DNA of 64,000 nt from Rhodovarius crocodyli (GCA_945901085.1 CAMDJV010000008.1:1-64000), one strand, 5' to 3'; counted from the stretch's first letter, positions 26,269 to 40,725 are shown. The notes: generated from the sequence alone by a model not told the origin. A program made the numbers and translations.

Positions 26269-27686
26269 CCCAGGATGGACGCCACGGCATGGCGTGCCGC
26301 CGCGAGCAGCGGTGCGGGGAAGAGGAAAAAGAAGGTGGTGAAGAGGCCGGTGCCGGCCAGCACCACCGACAGACCCACGGGGCGCGCATCGAAGCCGGGC
26401 AAGGCCGGGTCGAAATACATCACCTTGATGATGCGCAGATAGTAATAGGCCGAGACCACCGAGGAGAGCACGCCGACCAGGGCGAGAACCCAAAAACCCT
26501 TCTCGATGGCGGGCAGCAGCACATAGAGCTTGCTGAAGAAGCCGGCCAAGGGCGGCACGCCGGCCATGGAGAACATGAAGACGGCCATGGCCAGCGCCAT
26601 CGCAGGGTCGGTGCGGCCGAGGCCGGCAAGGTCATCCACGCCCTCCACCGCCTGGCCGTCGCGGCGCATGGAGATGAGCACGGCGAAGGCGCCCATATTC
26701 ATGAAGAGGTAAATGGCCATGTAGAGCAGCACGCCACGCAGCCCGCTCTCACCGCCCACGGCCAGGCCCATCAGGGCGAAGCCGATATGGCCGATGGAGG
26801 AATAGGCCATGAGGCGCTTGATGTTGCGCTGGCCGATGGCGGCGAGCGCGCCCAGCACCATCGAACCCAGCGAGGCCAGCACGATGACCTGCTGCCATTG
26901 CGCCACCGTCTCGCCAAAGGGCCCGGCCAGGACGCGCACGAGGAGGGCCACGGCGGCGATTTTGGGGGCGGAGGCGAAGAAGGCGGTGACCGGGGTGGGC
27001 GCGCCCTCATAGACATCGGGCGTCCACATATGGAAGGGCACGGCGGAGATCTTGAAGGAGAGGGCGGCGATGATGAAGACAATGCCCACCACCACCCCGG
27101 CCGAGACGCCCTGCTGGGCCGAGAGCGCATCGGCCAGACGGTCAAAATTCGTGGTGCCGGCAAAGCCATAGACCAGGGATGCGCCATAAAGCAGCAGGCC
27201 AGAGGCCAGGGCGCCCAGGACGAAGTATTTCAGCCCGGCCTCGGCGGCGCGGGAATTGTCACGGTCGATGGCGGCGATGACGTAGAGCGGCAGGCTGAGC
27301 AATTCGAGGCCCATATAGAGCGACATGAGGTCATTGGCCGAGATCATCACCATCATGCCGACGGTGGCGAAGAGCAGCAGCACGGGGAATTCGAAGCGCG
27401 AGAGGCCCTGCTTTTGAAAGAAATCCATCGACAGCACGAGGCCCATGGCGGCGCCGAGCAGGCAGAGCACCTTCATGAAGGAGGAGAAGCTGTCGGCGAT
27501 GTATTGGCCGCCGAAGGCTGTGCCTTCCTTTTGCACCAGCACCAGGGCGGCGGCGAGGAGCAGCGCGCCGAGGGTGGCGATGGAGACGGCGAAACTGGTA
27601 TCGCGCTTGGGCAATACGCCACCGACCAGGATGGCGAGGCCGCATAGGGCGAGGGTGATTTCCGGCAGGGCCAGGGTCCAGTTCAT
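26265..27686 (-). CDS. nuoN: NADH-quinone oxidoreductase subunit N
   Basis: 473 residues from the ATG at 27686, whose ATGA overlaps the nuoM stop. One of three antiporter-like proton-pumping subunits of complex I. About fourteen membrane helices, with the conserved proton-antiporter region [20 protein letters not shown] and lysine-bearing [16 protein letters not shown]. Last nuo gene; birA follows with a TTGA overlap. Confidence 0.95.
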   Translation of the reverse strand: MNWTLALPEITLALCGLAILVGGVLPKRDTSFAVSIATLGALLLAAALVLVQKEGTAFGGQYIADSFSSFMKVLCLLGAAMGLVLSMDFFQKQGLSRFEFPVLLLFATVGMMVMISANDLMSLYMGLELLSLPLYVIAAIDRDNSRAAEAGLKYFVLGALASGLLLYGASLVYGFAGTTNFDRLADALSAQQGVSAGVVVGIVFIIAALSFKISAVPFHMWTPDVYEGAPTPVTAFFASAPKIAAVALLVRVLAGPFGETVAQWQQVIVLASLGSMVLGALAAIGQRNIKRLMAYSSIGHIGFALMGLAVGGESGLRGVLLYMAIYLFMNMGAFAVLISMRRDGQAVEGVDDLAGLGRTDPAMALAMAVFMFSMAGVPPLAGFFSKLYVLLPAIEKGFWVLALVGVLSSVVSAYYYLRIIKVMYFDPALPGFDARPVGLSVVLAGTGLFTTFFFLFPAPLLAAARHAVASILG

Positions 27687-29200
27687 GGGGCTATTCCTGC
27701 AAGGCGCGCCACGCCGAGCGCGGCCTGGTGCTGTGTCACGATTTGCGCCACGGAGGCGGTGAAGAACTGGGTGAAGGAGGAGGGGTAGAGCCCCATCCAC
27801 AAGGTGAGCACGATGAGGGGGGCGAAGATGGCGTGCTCACGCGGCGAAAGATCCGCCAGGCCGCGCAGGCTCTCGCGGGTGATCTGGCCGAAGGCGACGC
27901 GGCGATAGAGCAGCAGCATATAGGCCGCACCGAGGATCATGCCGGTGGCAGCCCCCAAGGCCACCCAGGGGGAGACGGCGAAGGCGCCCATGATGACCAG
28001 GAACTCGCCGGGGAAACCCGCAGTGCCGGGCAGCGCCACCGAGGCCATGGTGAAGAGCATGAAGACCAGCGCATAGGCGGGGATGATTTTGGCCACGCCG
28101 CCATAGCGGGCGATTTCGCGGGTATGCTCACGGTCATAGAGCACGCCGACGCAAAGGAAGAGCGCGCCGGAGACCACGCCATGGCTGAGCATCTGGAACA
28201 AAGCGCCCTCAATGCCCTGCACATTGGCGGTGAAGATGCCGATGGTGACGATGCCCATATGGGCGACCGATGAATAGGCGATGAGCTTTTTCATGTCGGT
28301 CTGCGCGAGGGCAACCAGCGAGGTGTAGATCACCGCGATGACCGAGAGGGCGAAGATGAAGGGGGCGAATTGCGCGCTCGCCTCTGGCAGCATGGGCAGC
28401 GAGAAGCGCAGGAAGCCATAGCCGCCCATTTTCAGCAGCACGCCGGCGAGGATGACGGAGCCCGCGGTGGGTGCCTCGACATGCGCGTCGGGCAGCCAGG
28501 TGTGGACGGGCCACATCGGCACCTTCACCGCGAAGGAGGCGAAGAAGGCGAAGAAGATCCAGGGCTGCCAGGCGGAGGCGATGCGCTTGGTGAGCAATTC
28601 GGGGATATCGGTGGTGCCGGCGGAATGCCACAGCGCGATGATGGCGAGCAGCATCAGCACCGAGCCGGCGAAGGTGTAGAGGAAGAATTTATAGGCGGCA
28701 TAAACCCGCCGCGCGCCGCCCCAGACGCCGATGATGAGAAACATCGGGATCAGCACGCCCTCGAAGAAAATGTAGAACAGCATGAAGTCGAGGCTGACGA
28801 ACATGCCGATCATCATGGTTTCGAGCACCAGGAAGGCGATCATGTATTCGCGCACGCGCGATTGCACGCTCTCCCAGCTGGCCAGGATGCAGATGGGCGT
28901 GAGCAGGGTGGAGAGCAGCACGAAGAGCACCGAGATGCCATCCACGCCCAGATGATAGCCAATGCCGAAATCGGGCAGCCAGGCGCGGCTTTCCTGGAAT
29001 TGGAAGCCGGCGATGGAGGTGTCGAACTGGAACCACAGGACGAGCGAGAGGGCGAAGACGATCAGCGAGGTCCAAAGCGCCGTCCAGCGGGCATTGGCGG
29101 CGATTGTTTCATCATCGCCGCGCACCATCATGATGATGAAGGCGCCCACCAACGGCAGGAAGGTGAGCAGGGAGAGCAGCGGGTAACCAGCGGCATTCAT
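27683..29200 (-). CDS. nuoM: NADH-quinone oxidoreductase subunit M
   Basis: 505 residues, polytopic antiporter-like subunit of the complex I membrane arm. Conserved blocks: [20 protein letters not shown] with the channel residues, the [20 protein letters not shown] helix, and [17 protein letters not shown]. Full length for NuoM. Three bases separate it from nuoL upstream; it overlaps nuoN by four bases. Confidence 0.96.
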   Translation of the reverse strand: MNAAGYPLLSLLTFLPLVGAFIIMMVRGDDETIAANARWTALWTSLIVFALSLVLWFQFDTSIAGFQFQESRAWLPDFGIGYHLGVDGISVLFVLLSTLLTPICILASWESVQSRVREYMIAFLVLETMMIGMFVSLDFMLFYIFFEGVLIPMFLIIGVWGGARRVYAAYKFFLYTFAGSVLMLLAIIALWHSAGTTDIPELLTKRIASAWQPWIFFAFFASFAVKVPMWPVHTWLPDAHVEAPTAGSVILAGVLLKMGGYGFLRFSLPMLPEASAQFAPFIFALSVIAVIYTSLVALAQTDMKKLIAYSSVAHMGIVTIGIFTANVQGIEGALFQMLSHGVVSGALFLCVGVLYDREHTREIARYGGVAKIIPAYALVFMLFTMASVALPGTAGFPGEFLVIMGAFAVSPWVALGAATGMILGAAYMLLLYRRVAFGQITRESLRGLADLSPREHAIFAPLIVLTLWMGLYPSSFTQFFTASVAQIVTQHQAALGVARLAGIAP

Positions 29201-29203
29201 GGC

Positions 29204-31114
<1,911 letters not shown>

Positions 31115-31118
31115 CGGC

Positions 31119-31430
31119 TCAGCCTTTCAGCGCCGAGATATCCTCGACCTCGATGGTTCCGCGGTTGCGGAAATAGATGACGACCATGGCCAGACCAATC
31201 GCCGCTTCCGCGGCCGCCACGGTGAGGATGAAGAGGGCGAAGACCTGGCCGGCCAGGTCATCAAGGGCGGCGGAGAAGCCGACAAGGTTGATGTTCACCG
31301 CCAGCAGGATGAGTTCGATGCTCATCAGAATGACGATGACGTTCTTGCGGTTCATGAAGATGCCGAAAATGCCCAGCACGAAGAGGATGGCGCCCAGCGT
31401 GAGGTAATGGGCGAGGCCGATGGTGAGCAT
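31119..31430 (-). CDS. nuoK: NADH-quinone oxidoreductase subunit K
   Basis: 103 residues, three membrane helices. Conserved [20 protein letters not shown] with the buried glutamate in the second helix and a second glutamate in [15 protein letters not shown] on the third, both needed for proton transfer in the family. The start overlaps the nuoJ stop (shared base at 31430). Confidence 0.95.
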   Translation of the reverse strand: MLTIGLAHYLTLGAILFVLGIFGIFMNRKNVIVILMSIELILLAVNINLVGFSAALDDLAGQVFALFILTVAAAEAAIGLAMVVIYFRNRGTIEVEDISALKG

Positions 31431-32107
31431 CAGTGGTGGCCTCCATGTTCGCTATGTTTGGGCGCTTCCGGCGGCGGCGGCGGCAATTGGCGGCGCAGAA
31501 CCTCGTCCATCCGCACGCCTTGGCGCAGGGGCACATCCAGGCTCTCGACGGCACCGAGGCGGGCGAGTTGCGCCTCCACGCTCTGGCGGCGGGTGTTGGT
31601 GCTGCTGCGCAGCGTCAGCACGATGGCGCCGATCATGGCAACGAGCAGGATGAGGCCGGAGATTTGGAAGAGGTAGATGTAATCAGTGTAGAGGATGCGC
31701 CCTATCGCCTTGGTATTGGTGATATTGGCTGGGGTTGCGGCCAGACGCAGCTCCTGCGCATCGGTGCTGAATTGCCAGGTGCCAAGGACCAACAGGAGTT
31801 CCAGGAAGAGGATGCCGCCGACGACCGCGCCGATCGGGGCGTAGCGCTGCACGCCGGCGCGCATCTTCACGAAATCAATGTCGAGCATCATCACGACAAA
31901 GAGGAAGAGCACGGCGACGGCGCCGACATAGACGATGACCAGGATCATCGCCAGGAATTCGGCGCCGGCCAGCAGGAAGAGGCCCGAGGCGTTGAAGAAA
32001 CAGGCGATGAGCGCCAGCACCGAATGCACGGGATTGCGCGATGTCACCACCATCACCGCGCAGGCGACGAGGATGAAGGCGAAGACATAGAAGGTCAGTG
32101 CGATCAT
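31430..32107 (-). CDS. nuoJ: NADH-quinone oxidoreductase subunit J
   Basis: 225 residues, five membrane helices in the first 180 positions with [20 protein letters not shown] and the pi-bulge helix [21 protein letters not shown] polar C-terminal tail of about 55 residues ending in [15 protein letters not shown] is longer and more histidine-rich than in E. coli; its role is unknown. Overlaps nuoI by four bases. Confidence 0.95.
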   Translation of the reverse strand: MIALTFYVFAFILVACAVMVVTSRNPVHSVLALIACFFNASGLFLLAGAEFLAMILVIVYVGAVAVLFLFVVMMLDIDFVKMRAGVQRYAPIGAVVGGILFLELLLVLGTWQFSTDAQELRLAATPANITNTKAIGRILYTDYIYLFQISGLILLVAMIGAIVLTLRSSTNTRRQSVEAQLARLGAVESLDVPLRQGVRMDEVLRRQLPPPPPEAPKHSEHGGHH

Positions 32108-32592
32108 CGGTAGGGTGCGTCCAGCTCAAGGCGCTTGGCCAGGATGGGCTCCCAGCGGTCACCATTGGCGAGGAGGCGATCCTTGTCGTACATCAGCTCC
32201 TCACGCGTTTCGGTGGCGAATTCGAGGTTTGGGCCTTCGACGATGGCATCCACCGGGCAGGCTTCCTCGCATAGGCCGCAATAGATGCATTTGGTCATGT
32301 CGATGTCGTAGCGCGTGGTGCGGCGGGAGCCATCTTCGCGCGGTTCGGCCTCGATGGTGATGGCCTGGGCGGGGCAGACCGCCTCACACAGCTTGCAGGC
32401 GATGCAGCGCTCTTCGCCATTGGCGTAGCGGCGCAGCGCGTGTTCGCCCTTGAAGCGCGGCGAGATGGGCGCTTTTTCATAGGGGTAATTGATGGTCGCC
32501 TTGGGGCGGAACATCTCGCGGAAGGTGGAGGCCATGCCGGAGAGGATTTCCACCAGCAGGAAGGAGCGGGCGAGCCGGTCGAGGGTCATCAT
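32104..32592 (-). CDS. nuoI: NADH-quinone oxidoreductase subunit I
   Basis: 162 residues from the first ATG of an ATGATGA overlapping the nuoH stop; starting at the second ATG (32589) would remove one residue, and a GTG at 32604 is a third option. Carries two 4Fe-4S ferredoxin motifs, [12 protein letters not shown] and [12 protein letters not shown], holding clusters N6a and N6b that pass electrons toward the quinone site. The N-terminal [20 protein letters not shown] is family typical. Confidence 0.94.
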   Translation of the reverse strand: MMTLDRLARSFLLVEILSGMASTFREMFRPKATINYPYEKAPISPRFKGEHALRRYANGEERCIACKLCEAVCPAQAITIEAEPREDGSRRTTRYDIDMTKCIYCGLCEEACPVDAIVEGPNLEFATETREELMYDKDRLLANGDRWEPILAKRLELDAPYR

Positions 32593-33599
32593 GCGGGCAG
32601 CCACCCTGTGAGTTTGAGCGTGAAGGCGGTGAGCACCAGCCAGAACAGCGTGAAGGGCAGAAAGATCTTCCAGCCCAGCCGCATCAACTGGTCATAGCGG
32701 TAGCGGGGGAAGGTGGCGCGCACCCAGATGAAGCAGAACAGGATGGCCGCGACCTTCAGCGCGAACCAAGCCGGGCCCGGCAGCCAGTTGAAGGGGGCGA
32801 TGTCCAGCGGCGGATACCAGCCACCCAGGAAGAGGATGGTGGTGAGCGCGGACATAAGGATCATGTTGGCGTATTCGCCCAGGAAGAACAGGGCGAAGGA
32901 CATGGAGGAGTATTCGACGAAGAAGCCGGCGACCAATTCGCTCTCACCCTCGGGCAGGTCGAAGGGGGCGCGGTTGGTTTCGGCCAGGGCGGAGATGAAG
33001 AAGATGACGAACATCGGGAAGAGCGGGATGGCAAACCAGAGGTTTTCCTGCGCCCGGACGATGTCGGTGAGGTTGAGGCTGCCCACGCAGAGCAGCACGG
33101 TGACGATGACGAAGCCGATGGAGACTTCATAGCTCACCATCTGTGCCGCCGAGCGCAGCGCGCCGAGGAAGGCGTATTTCGAATTCGACGCCCAGCCGGC
33201 GATGATGATGCCATAGACGCCGAGCGAACTCACCGCGAAGAGGTAGAGGATGCCGACATTGATATCGGCAATCGCCCAGCCATCATTCACCGGGATCACC
33301 GCCCAGGCGATCATCGCCAGCAGGAAGGTGAGCATCGGCGCCGAGAGGAAGAGGTATCGGCTGGCACCGGCCGGCACGATGGTCTCTTTCATCAGCATTT
33401 TGATGGCATCGGCGAAGGGCTGCAGCATGCCGAAGGGGCCGACCATATTGGGCCCCTTGCGCATTTGCATCAGGGCCAGAACTTTGCGTTCGGCCCAGGT
33501 GAGATAGGCCACCGCAATGAGCACCGGCACCAGCAGTGCCAGGGTCTGCGCCACTGTCAGGGCGAGGTGGCCCAGATTGGTGTCGAGGAAAGCGTCCAT
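32589..33599 (-). CDS. nuoH: NADH-quinone oxidoreductase subunit H
   Basis: 336 residues, eight membrane helices, forms the quinone tunnel with NuoB and NuoD. Conserved [19 protein letters not shown] and [19 protein letters not shown] near the start, and [20 protein letters not shown] with the glutamate-rich loop. The ATG lies one base past the nuoG stop. Confidence 0.96.
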   Translation of the reverse strand: MDAFLDTNLGHLALTVAQTLALLVPVLIAVAYLTWAERKVLALMQMRKGPNMVGPFGMLQPFADAIKMLMKETIVPAGASRYLFLSAPMLTFLLAMIAWAVIPVNDGWAIADINVGILYLFAVSSLGVYGIIIAGWASNSKYAFLGALRSAAQMVSYEVSIGFVIVTVLLCVGSLNLTDIVRAQENLWFAIPLFPMFVIFFISALAETNRAPFDLPEGESELVAGFFVEYSSMSFALFFLGEYANMILMSALTTILFLGGWYPPLDIAPFNWLPGPAWFALKVAAILFCFIWVRATFPRYRYDQLMRLGWKIFLPFTLFWLVLTAFTLKLTGWLPA

Positions 33600-33600
33600 C

Positions 33601-35553
33601 TTATTCGGCCGCCAGGGCTGGGGTGGCGGCGCTGCGGGCGCATTCCGCCATGGTCTCGCTGGCGCGGGTGATGGGGTCCACCTGCCAGTAATTGCCGGGG
33701 GCGGCGGCGAAAGCCTCGCCGCTCAGGGGGGCCGGCGGCGGTGCCTCCAGCGCTGCCTCGGGCACGATGCCGGCGAAGAGCGGGTGTTTTCCGCGCAGGG
33801 CTTCGATTGTATCGAAAGGCAAGGGCTTGCCGAGGATGGCGGAGGCGGCGCGGATGATTTTCCAATCCTCACGCGCCTCGCCGGGGGGCAGCACCGCGGC
33901 CCAGCCGCGCTGCATGCGGCCTTCCGTGTTGAGCCAGGTGGCGTCTTTCTCGGTATAGGCGGCGCCGGGGAGGATGATATCGGCGCGGGCGGCGGCGGCA
34001 TCGCCGTGATGGCCCTGATAGATGACGAAGGTGTTTTGGCCGATGCGCGCGGGGTCGAAGCCATCGGCACCGAGCAGCCAGAGCGCGTCCACGCCGCCGC
34101 CCATCATGGCGGCGAGGTTGAGGCCGCGGGGGCCGGGCAGGAAGCCGAGTTCCAGCGCCGCCACCTGGCCGCCGAAGCTGTGCAGGAGGTTGAAGCCATT
34201 CCATTCCGGCGTGGGGTTGGCCAGCGCCCAGGCATGGGCGAGCAGGGCCGCGCCATCGGGGCGGGCGAGTGCGGCGCGGCCGAGGATGACCATGGGGCGT
34301 TCGGCGCCGGTGAGGAAATCCGTGTCGAGGCCGACCTGGGTGGCGGCGTAGGTCAGGTCAGTCGCGGGGCCGACATAGGCGACCTTGAGGCCGGCCAGGG
34401 TGGCCTTGCGGATGCGGGCATTGATGACCGGGGCTTCGAGGCGTGGGTTGCTGCCGATGATGAGCAGCCTATCCGCCGCCTCGATGCCGGCGATGGCGGT
34501 GTTGAAGAGGTGATGGGCGCGGTGCTCGCCGGTGATGGCCTCGCCCTGCTGGCGGCAATCGAGGTTTTCCGAGCCGAGCGCGGTCATCAGGGATTTGAGG
34601 GCGAAGATCGCCTCGGCATCCACCGTGTCACCGACCACGGCACCGATGCGGCCTTTGAAGTTGGCGGCAATGGCAGAAAACGCCTCGGGCCAAGTCGCGG
34701 CGACGAGTTTGCCGTTGCGGCGAATCCAGGGGCGGTCCAACCGGCGGCGTTTGAGGCCATCGAAGGAGAAGCGGCCGCGATCGGCCAGCCATTCCTCATT
34801 GATGGCTTCATCCTGGCGGGGGAGGATGCGCAGCACTTCGCCGCCGCGGGTGTCGATGCGGATGGGGGTGCCGGTGGCGTCGAGCACGTCGATGCTGTCG
34901 GTCTTTTGCAATTCCCAGGGGCGGGAGACGAAGGCATAGGGGCGGGAGGTCAGCGCGCCGACGGGGCAGATGTCGATCAGGTTGCCGGAGAGTTCGGAGC
35001 TGAGCGCCTTTTCGACATAGGTGCCGACTTCCATGGTCTCGCCGCGGCCGGTGGCGCCGAGTTCGGGCACGCCGGCCACTTCGGTGGCGAAGCGGATGCA
35101 GCGGGTGCATTGGATGCAGCGCGTCATCACCGTTTTGATGAGCGGGCCGATATTCTTGTCTTTGACCGAGCGCTTTTGCTCGTCGAAGCGGGAAGAATCC
35201 TTGCCATAGGCCACGGCCTGGTCCTGCAGGTCGCATTCGCCGCCCTGGTCGCAGATCGGGCAATCGAGGGGGTGGTTGATGAGCAGGAATTCCATCACGC
35301 CGCGGCGGGCGTTGCGGACCATGGCGGTGTCGGTGAAGATTTTCATCCCCTCCATCACCGGATAGGCGCAGGAGGCCACCGGCTTGGGGGCTTTTTCGAC
35401 CTCGACGAGGCACATGCGGCAATTGCCGGCGACCGAGAGGCGCTCATGGTAGCAGAAGCGCGGGATTTCCTTTCCCGCAGCCTCGCAGGCCTGGAGCACG
35501 GAGGCGCCATTGGGGATTTCGACTTCGATGCCGTCGACGGTGACCTTGGCCAT
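33601..35553 (-). CDS. nuoG: NADH-quinone oxidoreductase subunit G
   Basis: 650 residues, the large iron-sulfur subunit of the peripheral arm. The N-terminal 2Fe-2S domain has its cysteines within [20 protein letters not shown] and a fourth in PVASCAYPV. Next come the His-liganded 4Fe-4S site [17 protein letters not shown] and the N4 cluster cysteines in [12 protein letters not shown] with CPVGAL. The remaining part is a molybdopterin-oxidoreductase-like fold. It is somewhat shorter than many NuoG/NQO3 proteins (about 690), by trimming of the C-terminal part. Ends one base before nuoH. Confidence 0.95.
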   Translation of the reverse strand: MAKVTVDGIEVEIPNGASVLQACEAAGKEIPRFCYHERLSVAGNCRMCLVEVEKAPKPVASCAYPVMEGMKIFTDTAMVRNARRGVMEFLLINHPLDCPICDQGGECDLQDQAVAYGKDSSRFDEQKRSVKDKNIGPLIKTVMTRCIQCTRCIRFATEVAGVPELGATGRGETMEVGTYVEKALSSELSGNLIDICPVGALTSRPYAFVSRPWELQKTDSIDVLDATGTPIRIDTRGGEVLRILPRQDEAINEEWLADRGRFSFDGLKRRRLDRPWIRRNGKLVAATWPEAFSAIAANFKGRIGAVVGDTVDAEAIFALKSLMTALGSENLDCRQQGEAITGEHRAHHLFNTAIAGIEAADRLLIIGSNPRLEAPVINARIRKATLAGLKVAYVGPATDLTYAATQVGLDTDFLTGAERPMVILGRAALARPDGAALLAHAWALANPTPEWNGFNLLHSFGGQVAALELGFLPGPRGLNLAAMMGGGVDALWLLGADGFDPARIGQNTFVIYQGHHGDAAAARADIILPGAAYTEKDATWLNTEGRMQRGWAAVLPPGEAREDWKIIRAASAILGKPLPFDTIEALRGKHPLFAGIVPEAALEAPPPAPLSGEAFAAAPGNYWQVDPITRASETMAECARSAATPALAAE

Positions 35554-35557
35554 CTGT

Positions 35558-36853
35558 TTACTCCGCCGCCATCGCGGTGTGGGCGGCCTTATAGGCCGCG
35601 ATTCGCTCTTCCATCAGCGGCCTGAAATGCCTGATGAGGCCTTGCACCGGCCAGACGCCGCCATCGGCCAGGGCGCAGATGGTGTGGCCCTCGATTTGGC
35701 GGGTCACCTGTTCCAGCACGTCGATTTCGGCGATTTCGGCGCGGCCTTCGACCATGCGCAGCATCACCCGGTTCACCCAGCCCATGCCCTCGCGGCAGGG
35801 GGTGCATTGGCCGCAGCTTTCATGCTTGTAGAAGGCGGAGAGGCGCTGGATGGCTTTGATCAAATCGGTTGATTTGTCCATCACGATGACGCCCGCCGTG
35901 CCCAGGCCGGTTTTGTGTTCGCGCAGCGCGTCGAAATCCATCAGCACATCGTCGCAGACGCTTTTTGGGATCATCGGGGTGGAGGAGCCGCCGGGGATGA
36001 CGGCCAGCAGATTATCCCAGCCGCCGCGCACGCCGCCGGCATGGCGGTCGATCAATTCGCGCAGCGGCATGCTCATTTCCTCTTCCACGTTGCAGGGCTT
36101 GTTCACATGGCCTTGCAGGCAGAAGATTTTGGTGCCGGAGTTTTTGGCGCGGCCGAAGCCGGCGAACCAGGAGGCACCGCGACGCAGAATGGTGGGCGCG
36201 ACCGCGATGGTTTCGACGTTGTTCACCGTGGTGGGGCAGCCATAAAGGCCGACAGCGGCGGGGAATGGCGGTTTCATCCGCGGCATACCCTTCTTGCCTT
36301 CCAGGCTTTCGATCAGGGCGGTTTCCTCGCCGCAGATATAGGCGCCGGCGCCGCGATGCAGATAAAGCTCGTAATCATAGCCGGAGCCTGCGGCATTTTT
36401 GCCGAGCAGGCCGGCATCATAGGCCTCATCGATGGCCGCCTGGAGGATTTTGGCCTCATAGGCGTATTCGCCGCGGATATAGATATAGCCGGCGGAAGCG
36501 CCCATGGCGGAGCCGGCGATCAGGCAGCCTTCGATCAGCTTATGCGGATCATGGCGGATGATGTCGCGGTCCTTGCAGGTGCCGGGCTCGCTCTCATCGG
36601 CATTGACCACGAGGTAGCAGGGGCGGCCATCGGTCGCTTTGGGCATGAAGGACCACTTCATGCCGGTGGGGAAGCCGGCGCCGCCGCGGCCGCGCAGGCC
36701 GCTTTCCTTCATCTCATTGACGATCCAGTCGCGGCCCTTCTGGATGATGCCGGCCGTGCCGTCCCAATCGCCGCGCATGCGCGCAGCGGCCAGGTTCCAC
36801 GGCTTGGTGCCGTAGAGATTGGTGAAAATCCGGTCCTTGTCAGACAATGCCAT
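35558..36853 (-). CDS. nuoF: NADH-quinone oxidoreductase subunit F
   Basis: 431 residues, the FMN and NADH-binding subunit where electrons enter. Conserved [20 protein letters not shown] (FMN/NADH glycine-rich loop), [32 protein letters not shown], and the N3 cluster block [13 protein letters not shown]. Length is normal. Lies 3 bp after nuoE and 4 bp before nuoG. Confidence 0.97.
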   Translation of the reverse strand: MALSDKDRIFTNLYGTKPWNLAAARMRGDWDGTAGIIQKGRDWIVNEMKESGLRGRGGAGFPTGMKWSFMPKATDGRPCYLVVNADESEPGTCKDRDIIRHDPHKLIEGCLIAGSAMGASAGYIYIRGEYAYEAKILQAAIDEAYDAGLLGKNAAGSGYDYELYLHRGAGAYICGEETALIESLEGKKGMPRMKPPFPAAVGLYGCPTTVNNVETIAVAPTILRRGASWFAGFGRAKNSGTKIFCLQGHVNKPCNVEEEMSMPLRELIDRHAGGVRGGWDNLLAVIPGGSSTPMIPKSVCDDVLMDFDALREHKTGLGTAGVIVMDKSTDLIKAIQRLSAFYKHESCGQCTPCREGMGWVNRVMLRMVEGRAEIAEIDVLEQVTRQIEGHTICALADGGVWPVQGLIRHFRPLMEERIAAYKAAHTAMAAE

Positions 36854-36856
36854 GGC

Positions 36857-37456
36857 TCAGCCCTCCACCAGCACGATGGGACCACCTTCGGGCGCGCTGG
36901 TCTGGCGGCCGATGCTGCTGCCCGGGGCCGGCCGCTCGCCGCGCTTGAGCGCCTCGATCAGCGCGACGGTGCGCTCGTAATTCAGATCCTCGTGGTAGTC
37001 CTCGTCGATGCAGAGCATCGGCGCATTGACGCAGGCGCCCATGCATTCGACTTCGCTGAGGGTGAAGAGGCCATCGGCGGAGCTATCGCCATAGCCCTTC
37101 AGCCCGCCTGCATCGCGGCAGGCGCGTAGCACCTCGTCCGAGCCGCGCAGCCAGCAGGGCGTGGTGCCGCAGACTTGGAGATGGTAGCGGCCCATCTTCT
37201 TGAGATTGAACATGAAATAGAAGCTGGCGACTTCGTAGACGCGGATGGGCGCCATGCCGAGACGCTCGGCCACCACATCCATGGCGATGCGCGGCACCCA
37301 AGCGCTGCCGGTCTGCCGGCCCATCTGGTATTGCACCTGATAGAGCAGCGGGATGACCGCGCTGGCCTGCTTGCCCTCGGGGTAGCGGGGTATGATTTTG
37401 GCGATCGCCGCCTCGGCCTCGGCGTCGAAGGCAAAACTCGTCGGTTCGTCGCTCAC
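36857..37456 (-). CDS. nuoE: NADH-quinone oxidoreductase subunit E
   Basis: 199 residues, thioredoxin-like 2Fe-2S subunit. Cluster N1a cysteines are visible as [10 protein letters not shown] and, about 35 residues on, [12 protein letters not shown]-terminal helical part with [20 protein letters not shown]. The ATG overlaps the nuoD stop by four bases. The tail after residue 165 is family-variable and probably disordered. Confidence 0.95.
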   Translation of the reverse strand: MSDEPTSFAFDAEAEAAIAKIIPRYPEGKQASAVIPLLYQVQYQMGRQTGSAWVPRIAMDVVAERLGMAPIRVYEVASFYFMFNLKKMGRYHLQVCGTTPCWLRGSDEVLRACRDAGGLKGYGDSSADGLFTLSEVECMGACVNAPMLCIDEDYHEDLNYERTVALIEALKRGERPAPGSSIGRQTSAPEGGPIVLVEG

Positions 37457-38664
37457 CGGTCAATCTCTCCGAACACGATATCCAGGCTGCCAATGATTGC
37501 CACCGCATCGGCCAGCATATGGCCTTTGGAGAGCACCTCCATGGCCTGCAGATGGGCATAGCCGGGGGCGCGGATCTTGCAGCGATAGGGTTTGTTGCCG
37601 CCATCGGCGACGAGATAGACGCCGAACTCGCCCTTGGGGGCTTCCACCACCGAATAGGTCGAGCCTTCGGGCACGTGATAGCCCTCGGTATAGAGCTTGA
37701 AGTGGTGGATGAGGGCTTCCATCGAGCGCTTCATGGCGCCGCGCTTGGGCGGCGTGATCTTATTGTCCAGCACCTTGACGGGACCGGGGCGCATTTGCGC
37801 CAGGCATTGGGCGATGATGCGCAGCGATTGGCGCATTTCGGCGATGCGGACGAGGTAACGGTCATAGCAATCGCCATGGCGGCCGACGGGGATGTCGAAT
37901 TCCATCCGGTCATAAACATCATAGGGCTGGCTGCGGCGCAGGTCCCAAGCCAGGCCAGAGGCGCGCAGGCAGGGGCCGGAAAAACCCCATTCGATGGCCT
38001 GCTCGGCGGTCATGACGCCGATATCGACGGTGCGCTGCTTGAAGATCCGGTTATTGGTCAGCAGGCCTTCGAGCTTGTCGATGAAGGCGGGGAATTGCTC
38101 GCACCAGCCGGCGATGCGTGCCTCCATGCCGGCAGGCAGGTCTTTCGCCACGCCGCCGGGGCGGAAGTAGTTGGCGTGGTAATGCGAGCCGCTGACCTGC
38201 TCGTACATTTCCAGCAAATGCTCGCGCTGCTCGAAGCCCCAAAGGGCCGGGGTGATGGCACCGCAATCCAGCGCATAGGTGGTGACGTTGAGCAAATGGT
38301 TGAGAATGCGGGTGATTTCGGAGAAGAGCACGCGGATATATTGCGCGCGTTCGGGGATATCGCCCTCGATGCCCAGCAGCCTTTCGGTTGCGATGGCAAA
38401 GGCGTGCTCCATGCACATCGGGCTGACGTAATCCAGCCGGTCAAAATAGGGCAGCGCCTGGAGATAGGTCTTATGCTCGATCAGCTTCTCGGTGCCGCGA
38501 TGCAGCAGGCCGATATGCGGGTCGGCGCGCTCCACGACCTCGCCCTTCATCTCGAGGATGAGGCGCAGCACGCCATGGGCGGCGGGGTGCTGGGGGCCGA
38601 AATTGATGGTGTGGCTATCGACCTGCACCGTGTTGGTGGTGAGCTGGGTGGTGGTGACGCTCAT
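37453..38664 (-). CDS. nuoD: NADH-quinone oxidoreductase subunit D
   Basis: 403 residues, 49-kDa-type subunit related to NiFe hydrogenase large subunit and part of the quinone-binding pocket. Conserved [20 protein letters not shown] at the start and [19 protein letters not shown] next, and [20 protein letters not shown] near the end. It overlaps nuoC by four bases and nuoE by four. Confidence 0.97.
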   Translation of the reverse strand: MSVTTTQLTTNTVQVDSHTINFGPQHPAAHGVLRLILEMKGEVVERADPHIGLLHRGTEKLIEHKTYLQALPYFDRLDYVSPMCMEHAFAIATERLLGIEGDIPERAQYIRVLFSEITRILNHLLNVTTYALDCGAITPALWGFEQREHLLEMYEQVSGSHYHANYFRPGGVAKDLPAGMEARIAGWCEQFPAFIDKLEGLLTNNRIFKQRTVDIGVMTAEQAIEWGFSGPCLRASGLAWDLRRSQPYDVYDRMEFDIPVGRHGDCYDRYLVRIAEMRQSLRIIAQCLAQMRPGPVKVLDNKITPPKRGAMKRSMEALIHHFKLYTEGYHVPEGSTYSVVEAPKGEFGVYLVADGGNKPYRCKIRAPGYAHLQAMEVLSKGHMLADAVAIIGSLDIVFGEIDR

Positions 38665-39275
38665 GGCTTGGGCCCCTCCACGCGGTTGAGATGGATTTTC
38701 TCGTCGCCCGGCAGGGTGGTCATCGCTTCCCAGGGGCTGAGGAAGTCAAAGCTGCGGAAATCCTGGGTGAGTTTGACCGGCTCATAGACCACCTGTTTGC
38801 GCTCCTCGTCGTAGCGCAGCTCGATATGGCCGCTGAGGGGGAAGTCCTTGCGCAGCGGATGGCCCTCGAAGCCGTAATCGGTCAGCAGGCGGCGCATGTC
38901 GGTCAGGCCCTCGAAGACCACACCATACATGTCCCAGGTTTCGCGCTCGAACCAGGTGGCGGCGGGCCAGATGGCGGCGACGGAGGGCACGGGGGTGGTT
39001 TCGCTGGCCGGCACGATGACGCGCAGGCGCTGGTTCAGCGTCAGGCTGAGGAGGTTATAGACCACCTCGAAACGCTCGGAGCGTTCGGGCCAATCCACGC
39101 CGCAGATATCCATGCATTGGGCGAATTCGAGGCCGGGGGTGTCGCGCAGCCTCAGCATCAGGGCGAGCAGCCCCTCACGGGGGGTGTGCAGCACAAGCTC
39201 GGCGCCGCCGCGCTGGGTGGTCAGGCGGGCCTCGGGGATGGCGGCGAGCAGCGCCGCTTGCAGCGCCTCAACCAC
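38661..39275 (-). CDS. nuoC: NADH-quinone oxidoreductase subunit C
   Basis: 204 residues from a GTG at 39275, which overlaps the nuoB stop region by 8 bp; longer frames run deep inside nuoB and are rejected. 30-kDa-type subunit with the signature [20 protein letters not shown] followed by [20 protein letters not shown]. It is structural, holding NuoD. No clear Shine-Dalgarno is seen, consistent with translational coupling to nuoB. Confidence 0.92.
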   Translation of the reverse strand: MVEALQAALLAAIPEARLTTQRGGAELVLHTPREGLLALMLRLRDTPGLEFAQCMDICGVDWPERSERFEVVYNLLSLTLNQRLRVIVPASETTPVPSVAAIWPAATWFERETWDMYGVVFEGLTDMRRLLTDYGFEGHPLRKDFPLSGHIELRYDEERKQVVYEPVKLTQDFRSFDFLSPWEAMTTLPGDEKIHLNRVEGPKP

Positions 39276-39813
39276 GGAGGATGGTCCCGGTGCGGCGGAT
39301 TTTCTTCTGCAACTGCATGATGCCATAGACCAGCGCCTCGGCGGTGGGCGGGCAGCCGGGGACGTAGATATCGACCGGCACGATGCGGTCACAGCCGCGC
39401 ACCACGGCGTAGCTGTAATGGTAATAGCCACCACCATTGGCGCAACTGCCCATGGAGATGACCCAGCGCGGCTCGCTCATCTGGTCATAGACCTTGCGCA
39501 GCGCGGGGGCCATTTTGTTGGTCAGCGTGCCGGCCACGATCATCACATCCGACTGCCGGGGCGAGCCGCGGGGGATGATGCCGAAACGGTCGAGATCATA
39601 GCGCGCCATATAGGCGTGGATCATCGGCACGGCGCAGCAGGCGAGGCCGAAGGTCATCGGCCAGAGGCTGCCGGTGCGCGCCCAGTTCACCACCTTGTCG
39701 AGATTGGCGACGACGAAGCCCTTATCCTCGATTTCGCCGGTGATGCCGCCGATGACGGCATCCTGTTCGGGGCCAGGCGGCAGGGCCTGGCGGTTCCAAG
39801 CGAGATCGCTCAT
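39268..39813 (-). CDS. nuoB: NADH-quinone oxidoreductase subunit B
   Basis: 181 residues from the ATG at 39813, overlapping the nuoA stop (ATGA). Holds the terminal 4Fe-4S cluster N2: [10 protein letters not shown] gives the adjacent cysteines, [14 protein letters not shown] the third, and [11 protein letters not shown] the fourth. [19 protein letters not shown] is the conserved loop near the quinone. Full length. Confidence 0.96.
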   Translation of the reverse strand: MSDLAWNRQALPPGPEQDAVIGGITGEIEDKGFVVANLDKVVNWARTGSLWPMTFGLACCAVPMIHAYMARYDLDRFGIIPRGSPRQSDVMIVAGTLTNKMAPALRKVYDQMSEPRWVISMGSCANGGGYYHYSYAVVRGCDRIVPVDIYVPGCPPTAEALVYGIMQLQKKIRRTGTILRG

Positions 39814-40178
39814 TGCCAATCGAGCGCCCCCTTGCGCCATTCATAGATGAAACCGACGGTGAGCACGCTCAGGAAGCCCATCATGGAGAGGAAGCCGAGC
39901 CAGCCGATTTCGCCCAGCGTCACCGCCCAGGGGAAGAGGAAGGCCACTTCGAGGTCGAAAATGATGAAGAGGATGGCCACGAGGTAGAAGCGCACATCGA
40001 AGCGCCGGCGCGTATCGTCGAACGGCTCGAAGCCGCATTCATAGGCGGAAAGCTTTTCCGGGTTTGGCTTCTGCCGGGCCACCAGCAAAGCGCCGCCCAC
40101 CATGGCAAGCGCAATGCCCGCCGCAATCCCGATAAACACCAGGACCGGAAAATACTCACCGAGCAGGCTGGCATTCAT
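39810..40178 (-). CDS. nuoA: NADH-quinone oxidoreductase subunit A
   Basis: 122 residues, three membrane helices. Conserved [20 protein letters not shown] loop and [21 protein letters not shown] helix. GAGG precedes the ATG at usable spacing. First gene of the fourteen-gene complex I operon (nuoA to nuoN in canonical order, no insertions). The operon promoter should lie in the 240 bp between this gene and tRNA-Asp; I could not pick a convincing box. Confidence 0.95.
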   Translation of the reverse strand: MNASLLGEYFPVLVFIGIAAGIALAMVGGALLVARQKPNPEKLSAYECGFEPFDDTRRRFDVRFYLVAILFIIFDLEVAFLFPWAVTLGEIGWLGFLSMMGFLSVLTVGFIYEWRKGALDWQ

Positions 40179-40418
40179 GGCCTTGACCTCTCAACCGCTG
40201 TGCCTGGGGCATGGATACGCCGAACCATTCGCGTGCCACTGCCCCCCGCCTCAACACGAGGCGCTTGGCCGGTTGCCCGGTGCCCCTCGTTTCCTTGCCG
40301 CTGCCCACCCCGCGTGGTGCGGTGCAGCGAAGCCGGACAATACCGACATGACGCCGCTTCCGCCATAGGCAGGAAAAGCAAAAAACGCGAGATATTGCAG
40401 TGATGGGGAGGGGATTGC

Positions 40419-40495
<77 letters not shown>

Positions 40496-40581
40496 AATCC
40501 AGGAGGCGGGGTATGATGGCAGAGGGGATTTGTGTCAAGCGCGGGTCGGGAAAAAACCAGCTGATGGCGCGGAAAAGGGAA

Positions 40582-40654
40582 TGGGCGCTGACGGGATCGA
40601 ACCGCCGACATCCTGCGTGTAAAGCAGGCGCTCTACCGGCTGAGCTAAGCGCCC
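40582..40654 (-). tRNA. tRNA-Val (anticodon TAC)
   Basis: On the minus strand the 73-nt cloverleaf starts GGGCGCTTAGCTCAGCCGG, has anticodon stem CCTGC/GCAGG with loop TTTACAC (anticodon TAC at 40619-40621), T arm GGCGGTTCGATCCCGTC, and acceptor end AGCGCCC pairing with GGGCGCT. Discriminator A; CCA is not encoded, unlike the neighbouring tRNA-Asp. It lies between hupB and tRNA-Asp, a common alphaproteobacterial placement. Confidence 0.96.
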
Positions 40655-40725
40655 CTGGGTGTGTTGTTAGCATGGCCTGCCGTAGCTTCCCAGCGGGGCA
40701 TGGGCGGGCACAAAAAGGCGGGCAC

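Noticed and set aside
39276-39437. Upstream extension of nuoC to 39437
   Set aside because: Lies entirely inside nuoB in another frame; the GTG at 39275 gives the usual NuoC length.
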